This document shows positions 1 to 8,464 of a stretch of DNA of 34,473 nt, piece by piece (the stretch's first letter is position 1; every line of letters starts with the position of its first letter). The notes under the pieces are model-generated. The model was given only the letters and a program-made list of their open reading frames with translations. It did no database searches and was not told where the DNA came from. The translations under genes and the position numbers were made by a program. This DNA is from Blastococcus sp. CT_GayMR20 (lineage in GTDB: Bacteria; Actinomycetota; Actinomycetes; Mycobacteriales; Geodermatophilaceae), in NCBI RefSeq assembly GCF_004570345.1, contig NZ_SPQM01000043.1, forward strand, positions 1 to 34,473, in the 5' to 3' direction.

Positions 1-1197
1 CAGCGTGCCGCCGAGGTCGCCCCGTGCGGCGACGTACTCCTTCGCGACGAGGTTCATGCCGTCGCGGTACGGCGTCACGAGCATGACGTCGGCCGCCCGG
101 TAGAGGGCGGCCAGCTCCTCGCGCGGCATGGACTGGTTGAAGTAGTGCACGGCCGGCCCGGCGATGGACCCGAAGACGCCGTTGATGTGGCCGACCTGCT
201 GCTCGATGGTCTCCCGCATGTGCACGTAGTGCTCCACGCGCTCGCGGCTGGGCGTGGCCACCTGGACGAGGACGGTGTCCGGGGCCTCCACCGCGCCGTC
301 CTCGAGCAGTTCCTCGAACGCGGCCAGGCGCACGCCGATGCCCTTGGTGTAGTCCAGCCGGTCGACGCCCAGGATGATCTTCGACGGGTTGCCGAGCTCC
401 TTGCGGATCTCCTCCGCGCGCGCGAGCACCTCGGGGGAGCTGGCCAGCTCGTCGAAGGCGGCGACGTCGATCGAGATGGGGAAGGCGCGCGCGGCGACCG
501 TCCGTCCGTCGTACTCGATCAGGTGCTTGCGGGCGGGCAGGTCGTGCAGCCGGCGGGCGAGCTGGACGAAGTTCGACCCCGCGGCGGGCCGCTGGAAGCC
601 GACCAGGTCGGCCCCGAGCAGGCCCTCGACGATCGCCGACCGCCACGGGAGCTGGGTGAACAGCTCGTAGGGCGGGAAGGGGATGTGCAGGAAGAACCCG
701 ATGGTGAGATCGGGTCGCTGTTGGCGCAGGAGTGCGGGGACGAGCTGCAACTGGTAGTCGTGCACCCACACGATCGCGCCCTCGCCGGCGACGGCCGCGG
801 CCCGCTCGGCGAAGCGCTTGTTGACCTGGACGTAGGTGTCCCACCAGGTCCGGTGGTACTCGGGCTTCTCGACGACGTCGTGGTACAGCGGCCACAGAGA
901 GGCGTTCGACATGCCCTCGTAGTAGCGGTCGACCTCCTCCTCGGTGAGCGGCACCGGGATCAGCGACATGCCACCGGACTCGAACGGCTCGGGCGCGTCA
1001 CCGGCGGACCCGGACCAGCCCACCCAGGCACCGCCGCGACCGGCCACGAAGGGCTCCAGCGCCGTCACCAGGCCGCCCGGGCTGCGCTGCCAGTGCGTGT
1101 CGCCGTCCGGCCCGACGACCTGGTCGACCGGAAGCCGGTTGGCGACCACGATCACAGGACTGTCCGCGCCGATGCGGTCTTCCGAGTTGTCCCCCAT
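1..1197 (-). CDS. otsA: Trehalose-6-phosphate synthase (GT20), C-terminus cut by window edge
   Basis: Transfers glucose from a nucleotide sugar to glucose-6-phosphate to make trehalose-6-phosphate, the first step of cytoplasmic OtsA-OtsB trehalose synthesis. The 399 visible residues begin at ATG 1197-1195 and contain the GT20 landmarks in order: VVANRLPV (17-24), [10 protein letters not shown] (38-47), HDYQLQLVP (146-154), HIPFPPYE (171-178), [10 protein letters not shown] (277-286, with the donor-phosphate Arg280 and Lys285) and [10 protein letters not shown] (379-388). The family is usually about 460-490 residues, so only the last 60-90 are missing, lost to the window boundary rather than to mutation. 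The start lies 13 bp after the second crcB gene, in the same direction, suggesting co-transcription. No otsB is visible. Confidence 0.95.
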   Translation of the reverse strand, partial: MGDNSEDRIGADSPVIVVANRLPVDQVVGPDGDTHWQRSPGGLVTALEPFVAGRGGAWVGWSGSAGDAPEPFESGGMSLIPVPLTEEEVDRYYEGMSNASLWPLYHDVVEKPEYHRTWWDTYVQVNKRFAERAAAVAGEGAIVWVHDYQLQLVPALLRQQRPDLTIGFFLHIPFPPYELFTQLPWRSAIVEGLLGADLVGFQRPAAGSNFVQLARRLHDLPARKHLIEYDGRTVAARAFPISIDVAAFDELASSPEVLARAEEIRKELGNPSKIILGVDRLDYTKGIGVRLAAFEELLEDGAVEAPDTVLVQVATPSRERVEHYVHMRETIEQQVGHINGVFGSIAGPAVHYFNQSMPREELAALYRAADVMLVTPYRDGMNLVAKEYVAARGDLGGTL

Positions 1198-1210
1198 ACC
1201 GCTGCCGAGC

Positions 1211-1561
1211 CTAACGGGACAGCGCGTACCCGGCCGCCGCGGCTCCCAGCCCGAGGACGAGGGTGGCCGCGAGGTAGGCCAGCGCCCGCGCGAGTGCGCG
1301 CTGCTCGGTCAGCCGGACGACGTCCGCGCCGAACGTGGAGAAGGTGGTGAGGGTGCCGATGAAGCCGGTGCCCACCAGCGCCACCACCTCCCCGGGGACG
1401 GCGGACCAGCCGAGGACGACGCCGAGCACCCCGCTGCCGACGACGTTCACCGCGAGCGTCCCGGGAGCCGGATCGCGCCCGCCGCGGCCGGCGATCCGGG
1501 TCGCGAGCAGCCGCAGCGGCGCTCCGACGAGGGCACCGGCCACGACGAGCAGGGCGGTCAC
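1211..1561 (-). CDS. crcB: Fluoride-specific channel CrcB/Fluc, second of a pair
   Basis: Small membrane protein of 116 residues that exports toxic fluoride as part of a dual-topology dimer. Visible Fluc signatures are GALVGAPLR (9-17), [14 protein letters not shown] (34-47, conserved Asn39) and [10 protein letters not shown] (69-78), the Phe-box/Thr-Ser track that lines the pore. Four hydrophobic segments fit the family. The GTG start at 1561-1559 shares four bases with the upstream crcB gene's stop (GTGA), which fixes this start and implies translational coupling. A longer frame in the same phase continues upstream but runs through the other crcB gene, so I rejected it. otsA follows 13 bp downstream. 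Confidence 0.92.
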   Translation of the reverse strand: MTALLVVAGALVGAPLRLLATRIAGRGGRDPAPGTLAVNVVGSGVLGVVLGWSAVPGEVVALVGTGFIGTLTTFSTFGADVVRLTEQRALARALAYLAATLVLGLGAAAAGYALSR

Positions 1562-1929
1562 CGGGCCGTCCGTCCCGCGCACACCGCTCCGGCCGCCACC
1601 GCGAGCACCCCACCGAGGACGGACGCCAGCACGTACCCGGCGGCGAGGGGGAGCGCGCCGTCGTCCACGAGCTCGACCACCTCGACGGCGAACGCGGAGT
1701 AGGTCGTGTAGCCCCCGAGGACGCCGACGCCCAGGAACGGCTTCACCCAGGAGGGCTCGGGCGAGCGACGGCCGACCGCCCCGAGGAGAACGCCCAGCAG
1801 GAAGCACCCGGTGAGGTTGACCAGCAGGGTCGCCCAGGGCCAGCCGCCGGACGGGGCGACGGCCTCGGTCGCCGCCCACCGGGCGAGCGCACCGAGCGCA
1901 CCTCCGAGGGCGGCCAGGACGTAGGCCAT
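1558..1929 (-). CDS. crcB: Fluoride-specific channel CrcB/Fluc, first of a pair
   Basis: 123-residue four-helix fluoride channel subunit. Motifs are GGALGALARW (9-18), ATLLVNLTGCFLLG (33-46, Asn38) and GGYTTYSAF (72-80). The first pore aromatic is Tyr77 instead of the Phe seen in its partner, so the two proteins are not interchangeable copies. Paired, diverged crcB genes commonly form heterodimers with fixed opposite topologies. ATG 1929-1927 was chosen because a GGGAGGG-type ribosome site lies just upstream and MAYVLAALGG is a normal Fluc N-terminus. A start 14 codons earlier (MLPDAIEG) is possible. No crcB (fluoride) riboswitch core was recognised in the 84 bp before it. Confidence 0.92.
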   Translation of the reverse strand: MAYVLAALGGALGALARWAATEAVAPSGGWPWATLLVNLTGCFLLGVLLGAVGRRSPEPSWVKPFLGVGVLGGYTTYSAFAVEVVELVDDGALPLAAGYVLASVLGGVLAVAAGAVCAGRTAR

Positions 1930-2013
1930 CGGTCCGCCGCCCTCCCCCTCGATCGCGTCGGGCAGCATGCCCTCCGGGAGGGTCGCACGAGGGCGGCCCG
2001 CAGCACGGGAGGA

Positions 2014-3117
2014 GTGGCCTTGGGACCGCTGCAGGGCGTACGGGTCGTCGAGTTCGCCGGCCTGGGACCGGGTCCGTTCTGCGGCATGCTGATGGCCGAC
2101 CTGGGCGCGGACGTCGTGCGGATCGACCGCCGCGGCGCCCGCGGCGGGCTGATCGGCGCCCTGGGGGCCACCTCGCTTCTCGACCGCGGCAAGCGGTCGA
2201 TCGCCCTCGACCTCAAGGACGACGACGACCTGCAGGTGGTCCGGGCGCTGGTCCAGCGGACCGACGTCCTGCTCGAGGGTTTCCGGCCCGGGGTCATGGA
2301 GCGCCTCGGCCTCGGACCGGACGAGCTGCTCGCGCTCAACCCGGCGCTGGTCTACGGCCGGATGACCGGCTGGGGCCAGACGGGGCCGCTGGCCAGCAGC
2401 GCGGGCCACGACATCGGGTACATCGGGCTCTCCGGTGCGCTGGGCGCGACCGGTCGGCCCGACGAGCGGCCCGCTCCCCCGATGAACCTGCTGGGCGACT
2501 TCGGCGGCGGGGGAGTGTTCCTGGCGCTGGGGGCCCTGGCGGCGCTCGTGCACGCTCGGGCGACCGGTGAGGGCCAGGTCGTGGACGCCGCCATCGTCGA
2601 CGGCACCGCCGTCCTGACGACGATGATCCACGGGATGCTCGCGAGCGGCTCCTGGATCGACCGGCGCGGCCGGAACCTGCTCGACACCGGTGCGCCCTTC
2701 TACGACGTCTACCGGTGCGCCGACGGGCAGTTCGTCGCGGTGGGGGCGCTGGAGGAACAGTTCTACGCGGCCCTGCTCGACGGTCTGGGTCTGGCCGGGG
2801 ACGAGTCGCTGCCCGACCGCACCGACCCGCGGCAGTGGGCTGCCCTGCGAGAGCGATTCACCGAGGTCTTCGCCGGCCGGACCCGTGCGGAGTGGTGGGC
2901 CGTCTTCGAAGGCACCGATGCCTGCGTGGCGCCCGTCTGGTCCCTGCTCGAGGCGACGTCCGACGGGCACAACACGGCGCGCGGCGTGTTCGTCGAGGTC
3001 GACGGCACCCTGCAGCCGAACGCCGCGCCCCGGTTCTCCGCGACCCCCGGCGCGGTGGGCTCCGTGCCGTGGGTGGGTCAGCACGACCTCGAGATCCGCG
3101 CCGAACTCCACCTCTAG
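2014..3117 (+). CDS. CaiB/BaiF family CoA transferase, alpha-methylacyl-CoA racemase-like
   Basis: Class III CoA-transferase-fold enzyme of 367 residues, the usual length for alpha-methylacyl-CoA racemases (Amacr/MCR), which epimerise 2-methyl-branched acyl-CoAs in lipid and sterol side-chain breakdown. The racemase catalytic pair is present: His132 in GHDIGYIGL and Asp162 in LLGDFGGGG. So are GRMTGWGQTGP (115-125) and Glu247 in GALEEQFY, which argues for racemase over transferase. GTG 2014 abuts the GGGAGGA ribosome site (2007-2013). TTG 2020, six bases after that site, is an equally good start and would shorten the protein by two residues. The gene is divergent from crcB and convergent with ngg across a hairpin. 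The substrate cannot be read from sequence. Confidence 0.88.
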   Translation: MALGPLQGVRVVEFAGLGPGPFCGMLMADLGADVVRIDRRGARGGLIGALGATSLLDRGKRSIALDLKDDDDLQVVRALVQRTDVLLEGFRPGVMERLGLGPDELLALNPALVYGRMTGWGQTGPLASSAGHDIGYIGLSGALGATGRPDERPAPPMNLLGDFGGGGVFLALGALAALVHARATGEGQVVDAAIVDGTAVLTTMIHGMLASGSWIDRRGRNLLDTGAPFYDVYRCADGQFVAVGALEEQFYAALLDGLGLAGDESLPDRTDPRQWAALRERFTEVFAGRTRAEWWAVFEGTDACVAPVWSLLEATSDGHNTARGVFVEVDGTLQPNAAPRFSATPGAVGSVPWVGQHDLEIRAELHL

Positions 3118-3124
3118 GTGCCGA

Positions 3125-3168
3125 AACCGCCATTTCGGCACGCCCGAGGACGTGCCGAAATGGCGGTT
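3125..3168. terminator. Bidirectional hairpin between converging genes
   Basis: Perfect 18-bp stem (3125-3142 with 3151-3168) around an 8-base loop, placed 8 bp after the racemase-like gene's stop and 7 bp after the ngg stop on the other strand. No clear T-tract follows on either side, as is usual for high-GC actinobacterial terminators. A nested alternative hairpin pairs GTGCCGAAA (3118-3126) with TTTCGGCAC (3133-3141), so the same half-site occurs three times in 51 bases. It could also be a dispersed palindromic repeat reused as a terminator. Confidence 0.8.
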
Positions 3169-3175
3169 CTGGCTA

Positions 3176-4939
3176 CTACCGGCGGCGGGTCTCGGGGAAC
3201 AGCAGGTCGACGAACCGCTCGACGACCGGCTGCGGCTCGTGGTTGGCCAGCCCCGGCCGCTCGTTGGCCTCGATGAAGACGTAGTCGGGGCCGTCGAGGT
3301 CGGGGACCAGGAAGTCCAGACCCGTCACCGGGATGCCGAGCGCCGTGGCGGCCCGGACCGAGGCGTCGGCGATGTCCGGGTGCAGGCGACTGGTGACGTC
3401 CTCGATGGTTCCGCCGGTGTGCAGGTTCGCCGTCCGCCGGACGCGGATCCGGGTGCCGTTCGGCGGGACGTCGTCCATCCCCCAGCCGGCCTCGGCGACC
3501 ACCTCGGCGGTGATGTCGTCGAGGGGGATCCGCGACTCCCCCTCGGTGGCCCGCTCGCGGCGGATGCTGGTCGAGCGGATCAGCTCGGTGACCGTGTGCC
3601 GGCCGTCGGCGAGGATCTCCGCCGGCCGGCGGACGGCGGCCGCGACGACCTGCCGGTCGATCACGATGACGCGGAGGTCCTCCCCGGGCACCAGTTCCTC
3701 GACGAGGACGTCGGGGCAGAACTGCAGCGCCGCGGCCACCGCGCGCTCCAGCCCCGCCTCGTCGGTCACCCCGACGGTGATCCCCCGCCCCTGCTCGCCC
3801 CGAGCCGGCTTCACCACGGCCTCGCCGACCTCGGCGAGCAGAGCGCGGGCCGCGACCAGGTCGCCCTCGCAGGCGACGGTCCCCTTCGCCACCCGGACGC
3901 CGGCCCGCTCCATGATCCGGCGGGTGACCCGCTTGTCGTCGCAGCGGCTCAGGGCCACCGCCGTCGTGAACTCCGACAGCGACTCCAACGTCAGCACCGT
4001 CCGTCCGCCGATCGACAGCCGCATCTCGCCGGACAGCGGATCGGTCACCTCGACCCGGATCCCGCGGCGCAGCGCCTCGTCGGCGATGATTCGCGAATAG
4101 ACGTTGAGGTCGTCCAGACCGGGGGGCCGGGCGGCGTACAGCGAGGTGTTGATCGGGTTCTTGCGCTTGACGCAGACCGCGGCGACCCGGTTGAACCCCA
4201 GCTTCCGGTAGAGCGCGATCGCCGCCGCGTTGTCGTGCATGACCGAGAGGTCCAGGTAGGCACGGCCCCGGCCGACGTAACGCTCGGCCAGCACCCGGAC
4301 CAGCGCCTCACCCGTGCCCGGCGGGGCGTCCTGGGCGTGCACGGCCAGGCACCACAGGCTCGTGCCGGCCTCGGGGTCCCCGAAGGCCAGGTCGTGATCG
4401 ACCCCGGTGACCGTGCCGACGATCTTCCCCGTGCGCCGGTCCTCGGCCACCAGGTAGGTGAACGTCCGGGTGCGGTGGTTGCGCCACATGACGTCGGTGT
4501 CGCCGGTGACCATCCCGTTGAGGGCGTAGATGTCGTTGATGAGCTCCATCTCGACCTCGGAGGTCACCGTGCGCACGAAGACGCCGCGGATGAGCTCCGA
4601 GCGCGGGCGGTACCGGTACAGGTCGAGGCGGTAGGTGTAGCTCGGGTCGATGAACAGCTCGTCCGGCGCCAGCCCGACCAGCACGTGCGGGTCGCGGGGG
4701 TAGATGCAGATGTCGCGCTCGCCGGCCTCCTCGGCACGCAGCGCGTCGACGATGCCGCGCAGGTCGCCGAACGTCTGGCCGAAGACCAGCCGCCCCCAGC
4801 CGAGGTCGAGGACGACGTCGGTCTGCATGCCCCGCAGCTGGTGCTGGGACGGCTGCTTCCAGGAGCGGCTGGTGATGGCCGGCGCCGAGGGCACCGGCGT
4901 CCTCCGCCGGTGCCCGGCGACCCGGGGGGTCCCGGTCAC
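3176..4939 (-). CDS. ngg: N-acetylglutaminylglutamine synthetase (GNAT + ATP-grasp fusion)
   Basis: 587-residue bifunctional enzyme proposed to make the dipeptide N-acetylglutaminylglutamine, precursor of the osmolyte NAGGN, known from Sinorhizobium and Pseudomonas. An N-terminal block with the family motif LGWGRLVFGQTF (46-57) leads into a GNAT acetyltransferase domain (about 120-250; PPGTGEALV acetyl-CoA loop at 206-214, NAAAIALYRKLGF at 237-249). An ATP-grasp ligase domain follows (about 325-580; VVKPARGEQGRG 375-386, VLVEELVPGEDLRV 411-424, FIEANERPGL 555-564). The GTG start at 4939-4937, two bases after the asnO stop, was preferred over a much longer in-frame extension that would lie inside asnO. 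Operon with asnO. Confidence 0.92.
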   Translation of the reverse strand: MTGTPRVAGHRRRTPVPSAPAITSRSWKQPSQHQLRGMQTDVVLDLGWGRLVFGQTFGDLRGIVDALRAEEAGERDICIYPRDPHVLVGLAPDELFIDPSYTYRLDLYRYRPRSELIRGVFVRTVTSEVEMELINDIYALNGMVTGDTDVMWRNHRTRTFTYLVAEDRRTGKIVGTVTGVDHDLAFGDPEAGTSLWCLAVHAQDAPPGTGEALVRVLAERYVGRGRAYLDLSVMHDNAAAIALYRKLGFNRVAAVCVKRKNPINTSLYAARPPGLDDLNVYSRIIADEALRRGIRVEVTDPLSGEMRLSIGGRTVLTLESLSEFTTAVALSRCDDKRVTRRIMERAGVRVAKGTVACEGDLVAARALLAEVGEAVVKPARGEQGRGITVGVTDEAGLERAVAAALQFCPDVLVEELVPGEDLRVIVIDRQVVAAAVRRPAEILADGRHTVTELIRSTSIRRERATEGESRIPLDDITAEVVAEAGWGMDDVPPNGTRIRVRRTANLHTGGTIEDVTSRLHPDIADASVRAATALGIPVTGLDFLVPDLDGPDYVFIEANERPGLANHEPQPVVERFVDLLFPETRRR

Positions 4940-4941
4940 GC

Positions 4942-6723
4942 TCAGACCCCGTTGGTCTGCAGCCAGAGCTCGAGCAGCCCCAGCTGCCAGAGCTTGTTGC
5001 CCTTGAGCGGGGTGAGCTCCCCGTTGGGGTCGGCGAGGAGCTCCCGGACGTACTCGGGGCGGAACAGGGCGCGGTCGCGCGCCGGCTCGCTCGCCAGCGC
5101 GTCCCGGACCAGGTCGAGCACCTTGCCCTCGAGGTGGGTGATGGCCGGCACCGGGAAGTAGCCCTTGGGCCGGTCGATGACCTCCGACGGGATGATCCGG
5201 CGCCCGATCGCCTTGAGGACGCCCTTGCCGCCGTCGGCGAGCTTCAGCTCCGGGGGGCACAGGGCGGCCAGCTCGACCAGGTCGTGGTCGAGGAACGGGA
5301 CGCGGGCCTCCAGGCCCCAGGCCATGGACATGTTGTCCACGCGCTTGACCGGGTCGTCGACCAGCATGATCTCGCTGTCCAGGCGCAGGGCGGCGTCCAC
5401 GGAGGTCTCCGCGCCGTCCCGGGTCATGTGCGCCCGGACGAACGCCAGGCTCGGGTCCTCGGCGAGGGCGTACCGGTCGGAGACGATCGCCCGCATCGCG
5501 GCGTGGTCGCGATCGAAGAACCGTCGGGAGTACTCGGCGATGCCGGCCTCGCGGTCCAGCCCCGCCAGCGGCGGGTACCAGTGGTAGCCGGCGAAGACCT
5601 CGTCCGCGCCCTGCCCGGACTGCACGACCCGGATCGTCTGCGAGACCCGCTCGCTGAGCAGGTCGAAGGCCACGACGTCGTGGCTGACCATCGGCTCGGC
5701 CATCGCCCCGATGGCGTGCCCGAGGGCCCCCGCGAGCTCGTCGGAGCCGACCCGGATCCGGTGGTGGTCGGTGCCGAAGTGCTGCGCGATGACGTCGGAG
5801 TAGGCGAACTCGTCGCCCTCCTGCCCGGCGACGGACTCGAAGCCGATCGAGTAGGTCGCCAGCCCGGTCTGCCCCTCCTGGGCGAGCAACCCGACGATCA
5901 GGCTGGAGTCCAGGCCGCCGGAGAGCAGCACGCCCACCGGGATGTCGGCGACCAGCCGGCGGCGGACGGCGACCCGGAGCGCCTCCTCGACGGCGTCCTC
6001 CCAGTCCCGCGCCGACCAGCCCGCGTGCTCGGGACGGCGCTCGTAGCGCGGCTCCCAGAAGCGGTGCTCCCGACTCGTGCCGTCGGGCTCGACGACCCGG
6101 ACGGTCGCCGGCGGCAGCTTGCGGACGCCGTTCAGCAGCGTCCGCGGCGCGGGGACGACGGCGTGCCAGGTGAGGTAGTGGTGGAGGGCGACCGGGTCGA
6201 CGGAAGTGTCGACGTCGCCCGCGCGCAGCAGGGCAGGGAGCGTCGAGGCGAACCGGAGCCGGCCCGGTGTCTCGGCCAGGTACAGCGGCTTGATGCCCAG
6301 GCGGTCACGGGCGAGGACGACGCGACCGGAGTCCCGCTCGTGGATCGCGAACGCGAACATGCCGTGCAGGTGGTCGACGACGTCGGTGCCCCAGTGGGCG
6401 TACCCCTTGAGGATGACCTCGGTGTCGCTGTGGGAGAAGAAGCGGTAGCCGTGGCCCTCCAGCTCGGCCCGCAGCTCCTGGTAGTCGTAGATGCAGCCGT
6501 TGAAGACGGCGGTCAGGCCGAGCTCGTTGTCCACCATCGGCTGGGAGCCGCAGGTGGACAGGTCGATGACCGACAGCCGGCGGTGGCCGAACGCCACCCG
6601 GCCGAAGCTCGCGACCCCCTGACCATCCGGTCCCCGGGGCACGAGGGACTCGACCATCCGGGCGACCGCGGTCGTGTCGGCCAGGGTTCCGTCGAACGTG
6701 ATCTCGCCGCACAGCCCACACAT
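4942..6723 (-). CDS. asnO: N-acetylglutaminylglutamine amidotransferase (asparagine synthase-like)
   Basis: 593-residue glutamine-dependent amidotransferase of the asparagine synthase B fold. The N-terminal class II glutaminase has the nucleophile Cys2 in MCGLCGE, RGPDGQG (30-36), HRRLSVID (47-54), Asn75 and Asp100. The synthetase half has the pyrophosphate loop LLSGGLDSS (266-274), SGQGADEVFAGY (369-380) and an LEARVPFLDH segment. Catalytic Cys2 must follow the initiator Met, so ATG 6723-6721 is the start although no strong ribosome site is visible. Family knowledge plus immediate linkage to ngg indicates it amidates the dipeptide to NAGGN. Without ngg it would be called plain asparagine synthase. 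The M42-type peptidase found in proteobacterial NAGGN operons is not seen. Confidence 0.92.
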   Translation of the reverse strand: MCGLCGEITFDGTLADTTAVARMVESLVPRGPDGQGVASFGRVAFGHRRLSVIDLSTCGSQPMVDNELGLTAVFNGCIYDYQELRAELEGHGYRFFSHSDTEVILKGYAHWGTDVVDHLHGMFAFAIHERDSGRVVLARDRLGIKPLYLAETPGRLRFASTLPALLRAGDVDTSVDPVALHHYLTWHAVVPAPRTLLNGVRKLPPATVRVVEPDGTSREHRFWEPRYERRPEHAGWSARDWEDAVEEALRVAVRRRLVADIPVGVLLSGGLDSSLIVGLLAQEGQTGLATYSIGFESVAGQEGDEFAYSDVIAQHFGTDHHRIRVGSDELAGALGHAIGAMAEPMVSHDVVAFDLLSERVSQTIRVVQSGQGADEVFAGYHWYPPLAGLDREAGIAEYSRRFFDRDHAAMRAIVSDRYALAEDPSLAFVRAHMTRDGAETSVDAALRLDSEIMLVDDPVKRVDNMSMAWGLEARVPFLDHDLVELAALCPPELKLADGGKGVLKAIGRRIIPSEVIDRPKGYFPVPAITHLEGKVLDLVRDALASEPARDRALFRPEYVRELLADPNGELTPLKGNKLWQLGLLELWLQTNGV

Positions 6724-6807
6724 ACGTGCCGATCCAACCAGCGGCCGCGGGGCCCCGCGACGCGGGCACGGCGCGTCGTGAGCCAGTTCACGCCGTCCTT
6801 ACACAGC

Positions 6808-6823
6808 CGTTCCACGTGGAACA
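6808..6823. promoter_or_regulatory. parS-like 16-mer palindrome CACGTG core
   Basis: CGTTCCACGTGGAACA contains a perfect 14-base palindrome (6809-6822) and matches the widespread chromosomal parS pattern TGTTNCACGTGNAACA at every fixed position but the first. parS sites are bound by ParB for chromosome segregation and normally cluster near oriC. It lies intergenically, 85 bp upstream of asnO and next to a terminator, so a local regulator operator is an alternative. Assigned from pattern only. Confidence 0.4.
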
Positions 6824-6827
6824 CGAG

Positions 6828-6861
6828 CGAGGGCGGCTCCCCCACCCGGGAGCCGCCCTCG
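6828..6861. terminator. Hairpin terminator downstream of the S8 protease
   Basis: Perfect 14-bp GC-rich stem (6828-6841 with 6848-6861) and a 6-base loop, starting 28 bases after the protease stop codon on the minus strand. There is no T-tract, typical of high-GC actinobacteria. It separates the protease from the asnO-ngg operon, which reads in the same direction. Confidence 0.75.
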
Positions 6862-6888
6862 TCCTTCCACCCATCCCATCCAGTGGTT

Positions 6889-8358
6889 CTACGCGGCGGC
6901 TCCGGTGAGCCGGCCGACCGCCGCGACGACGTCGACGAGGCCGGTGCCCTTGTCGAAGGACGTCGCGTAGCCGCCGACGGTCTCGTAGGGGGCGCCGTCC
7001 GTGTAGCGGTGCGTGGTGCCCTTCAGCGCCGCCTCGATCTCCGCCGGCGTGGCCGAGGGGTCGGCCTGGAAGAGCTGAGCGACGATGCCCGCGATGTGCG
7101 GAGCCGCCATCGAGGTGCCGCTGATGGTGTTGAACGTGCCGATGTCCAGCGCGCCCGGCCCGTTGCGCGGGTCCAGGCCCGTCGAGCAGATCGGCAGGTA
7201 GAGGCGGCAGGACGACGTGATGTTCTCGCCCGGTGCCGAGAGGTCGGGCCAGGTGGACGGCTCGGTCGCGTCGCCGCGGGAGGAGTACTCGCTGACCACG
7301 CCGTCCCGGGTGCCGGTGTCCTGGTCGTAGTACGAGGCGACCGAGAGGATGCCGCCGGTCGGGTCCTGGCCCGACGGGTTGGTGACCGACGCCGTGCCGT
7401 CGCCGCCGTCGTTGCCCGCTGCCCAGACCGTGACGACGCCCTCCGCGACGAGTGCCCGCTGCAGCTTGACCGTGGCCGAGTTCGGGTCGAACTCGCCGCC
7501 GCCGGACGGGCCGTAGGAGTTGTTCGTGACCTTGATCGGCGGGCAGACGTCGGCGGGGACACCTGCGCCGCAGGGCGCCTCGTGGTTCTCCAGCACCCAG
7601 TTCAGCGCCGAGTCGGCGCCGACGATGAGCAGGACGGCGCCGGTCGAGATGGACACCAGGCTCGCGCCGGCGGCGGCGCCCTGGAGCGATCCGCCGTCCG
7701 CCAGCTCCGTCGGCCGGCCGGCGACGATGCCGCTGACGTGCGTCCCGTGCCCCCCGCCGGAGATGGTGTCGGTGTCGACGACGCCCGGGACAGGGATGAC
7801 GCAGTCGGGTTCGGTGTTCGACTCGACGAGGCAGACGCTCTTCAGGTTCGCGACGACGGCGCTGGAGCCGTCGGGGTTCCGGAAGTAGGGGTGCGTGGGG
7901 TCGATGCCGGAGTCGATGACGGCGACCGAGACGCCGCTGCCGTCCAGTGCCCGGCCGTTCGCGCCCGTGAAGGTCTGCTCGGCCACGGCCCCGCGGGTGG
8001 CGGTGTTGGACGTCTCCTGGGAGAAGGAGATCGGGGTGTTGCCCTCGAGGTAGACGACGCCCGGCTGGGTGCGGGCGGCCTCGATCTGGTCGGCGGTGCC
8101 GGACGCCACCACGACGCCGATCCGCTCGAACTCGGTGACGGTGCGCATGCCGGTCGCGCCGACCGCCGCGCGTGCGGCCGCGATGTCCGTCCCGTGAACC
8201 ATCAGGGTCGTGGCGCCGGACAGCGTGGACAGCTGCTGGGCGAGGAAGTCCTGGACGGGGGCTGCGGAAGGGGCGGCGGATGCGGGCGCGACGGCGAGTG
8301 CCGTCGCGACGACCGTCAGGCTCCCCGCCCCCAGCGCTCGGCGGATCGACCGGTTCAT
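6889..8358 (-). CDS. Secreted subtilisin-like serine protease (peptidase S8)
   Basis: 489-residue secreted endopeptidase. A Sec signal peptide (MNRSIRRALG, hydrophobic core, ASA-AP cleavage near residue 28) is followed by an inhibitor-I9-like propeptide (about 50-110) that would act as chaperone and be removed. The S8 domain holds the triad Asp149 (AVIDSGID), His204 (GGGHGTHVSG) and Ser416 (SGTSMAAPHIAG), with oxyanion Asn316 in AAGNDGG. Six cysteines (176, 186, 263, 272, 384, 391) could form disulfides outside the cell. A GAGGAG ribosome site just before ATG 8358-8356 supports the start. It is divergent from the aldo/keto reductase across 106 bp and ends at a hairpin, so it is probably its own transcription unit. 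Confidence 0.95.
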   Translation of the reverse strand: MNRSIRRALGAGSLTVVATALAVAPASAAPSAAPVQDFLAQQLSTLSGATTLMVHGTDIAAARAAVGATGMRTVTEFERIGVVVASGTADQIEAARTQPGVVYLEGNTPISFSQETSNTATRGAVAEQTFTGANGRALDGSGVSVAVIDSGIDPTHPYFRNPDGSSAVVANLKSVCLVESNTEPDCVIPVPGVVDTDTISGGGHGTHVSGIVAGRPTELADGGSLQGAAAGASLVSISTGAVLLIVGADSALNWVLENHEAPCGAGVPADVCPPIKVTNNSYGPSGGGEFDPNSATVKLQRALVAEGVVTVWAAGNDGGDGTASVTNPSGQDPTGGILSVASYYDQDTGTRDGVVSEYSSRGDATEPSTWPDLSAPGENITSSCRLYLPICSTGLDPRNGPGALDIGTFNTISGTSMAAPHIAGIVAQLFQADPSATPAEIEAALKGTTHRYTDGAPYETVGGYATSFDKGTGLVDVVAAVGRLTGAAA

Positions 8359-8464
8359 GGCACTCCTCGCGGGTCACTGACTGTGGTGCAAGCGGTGTGT
8401 GCGCTGTCCCAACGAGCGACCCACGCGGTGGTTACCCCCGGGTAGCGAAGGGCAGGAGAAATCC

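Noticed and set aside
1930..2013. Fluoride riboswitch upstream of crcB
   Set aside because: The conserved GGNGAUGG core and its pseudoknot partner were not seen in this 84-bp interval.
1558..3141. 527-codon frame ending as CrcB, as if CrcB had a long N-terminal domain
   Set aside because: The first ~400 codons are antisense to the racemase-like gene; a ribosome site and a normal Fluc start occur at 1929.
5134..8445. 1103-codon open frame on the plus strand, and its mirror at 26029-29340
   Set aside because: It is antisense to asnO and the S8 protease, has Gly/Arg/Asp/Val-rich composition without domains, and arises from GC-rich third positions.
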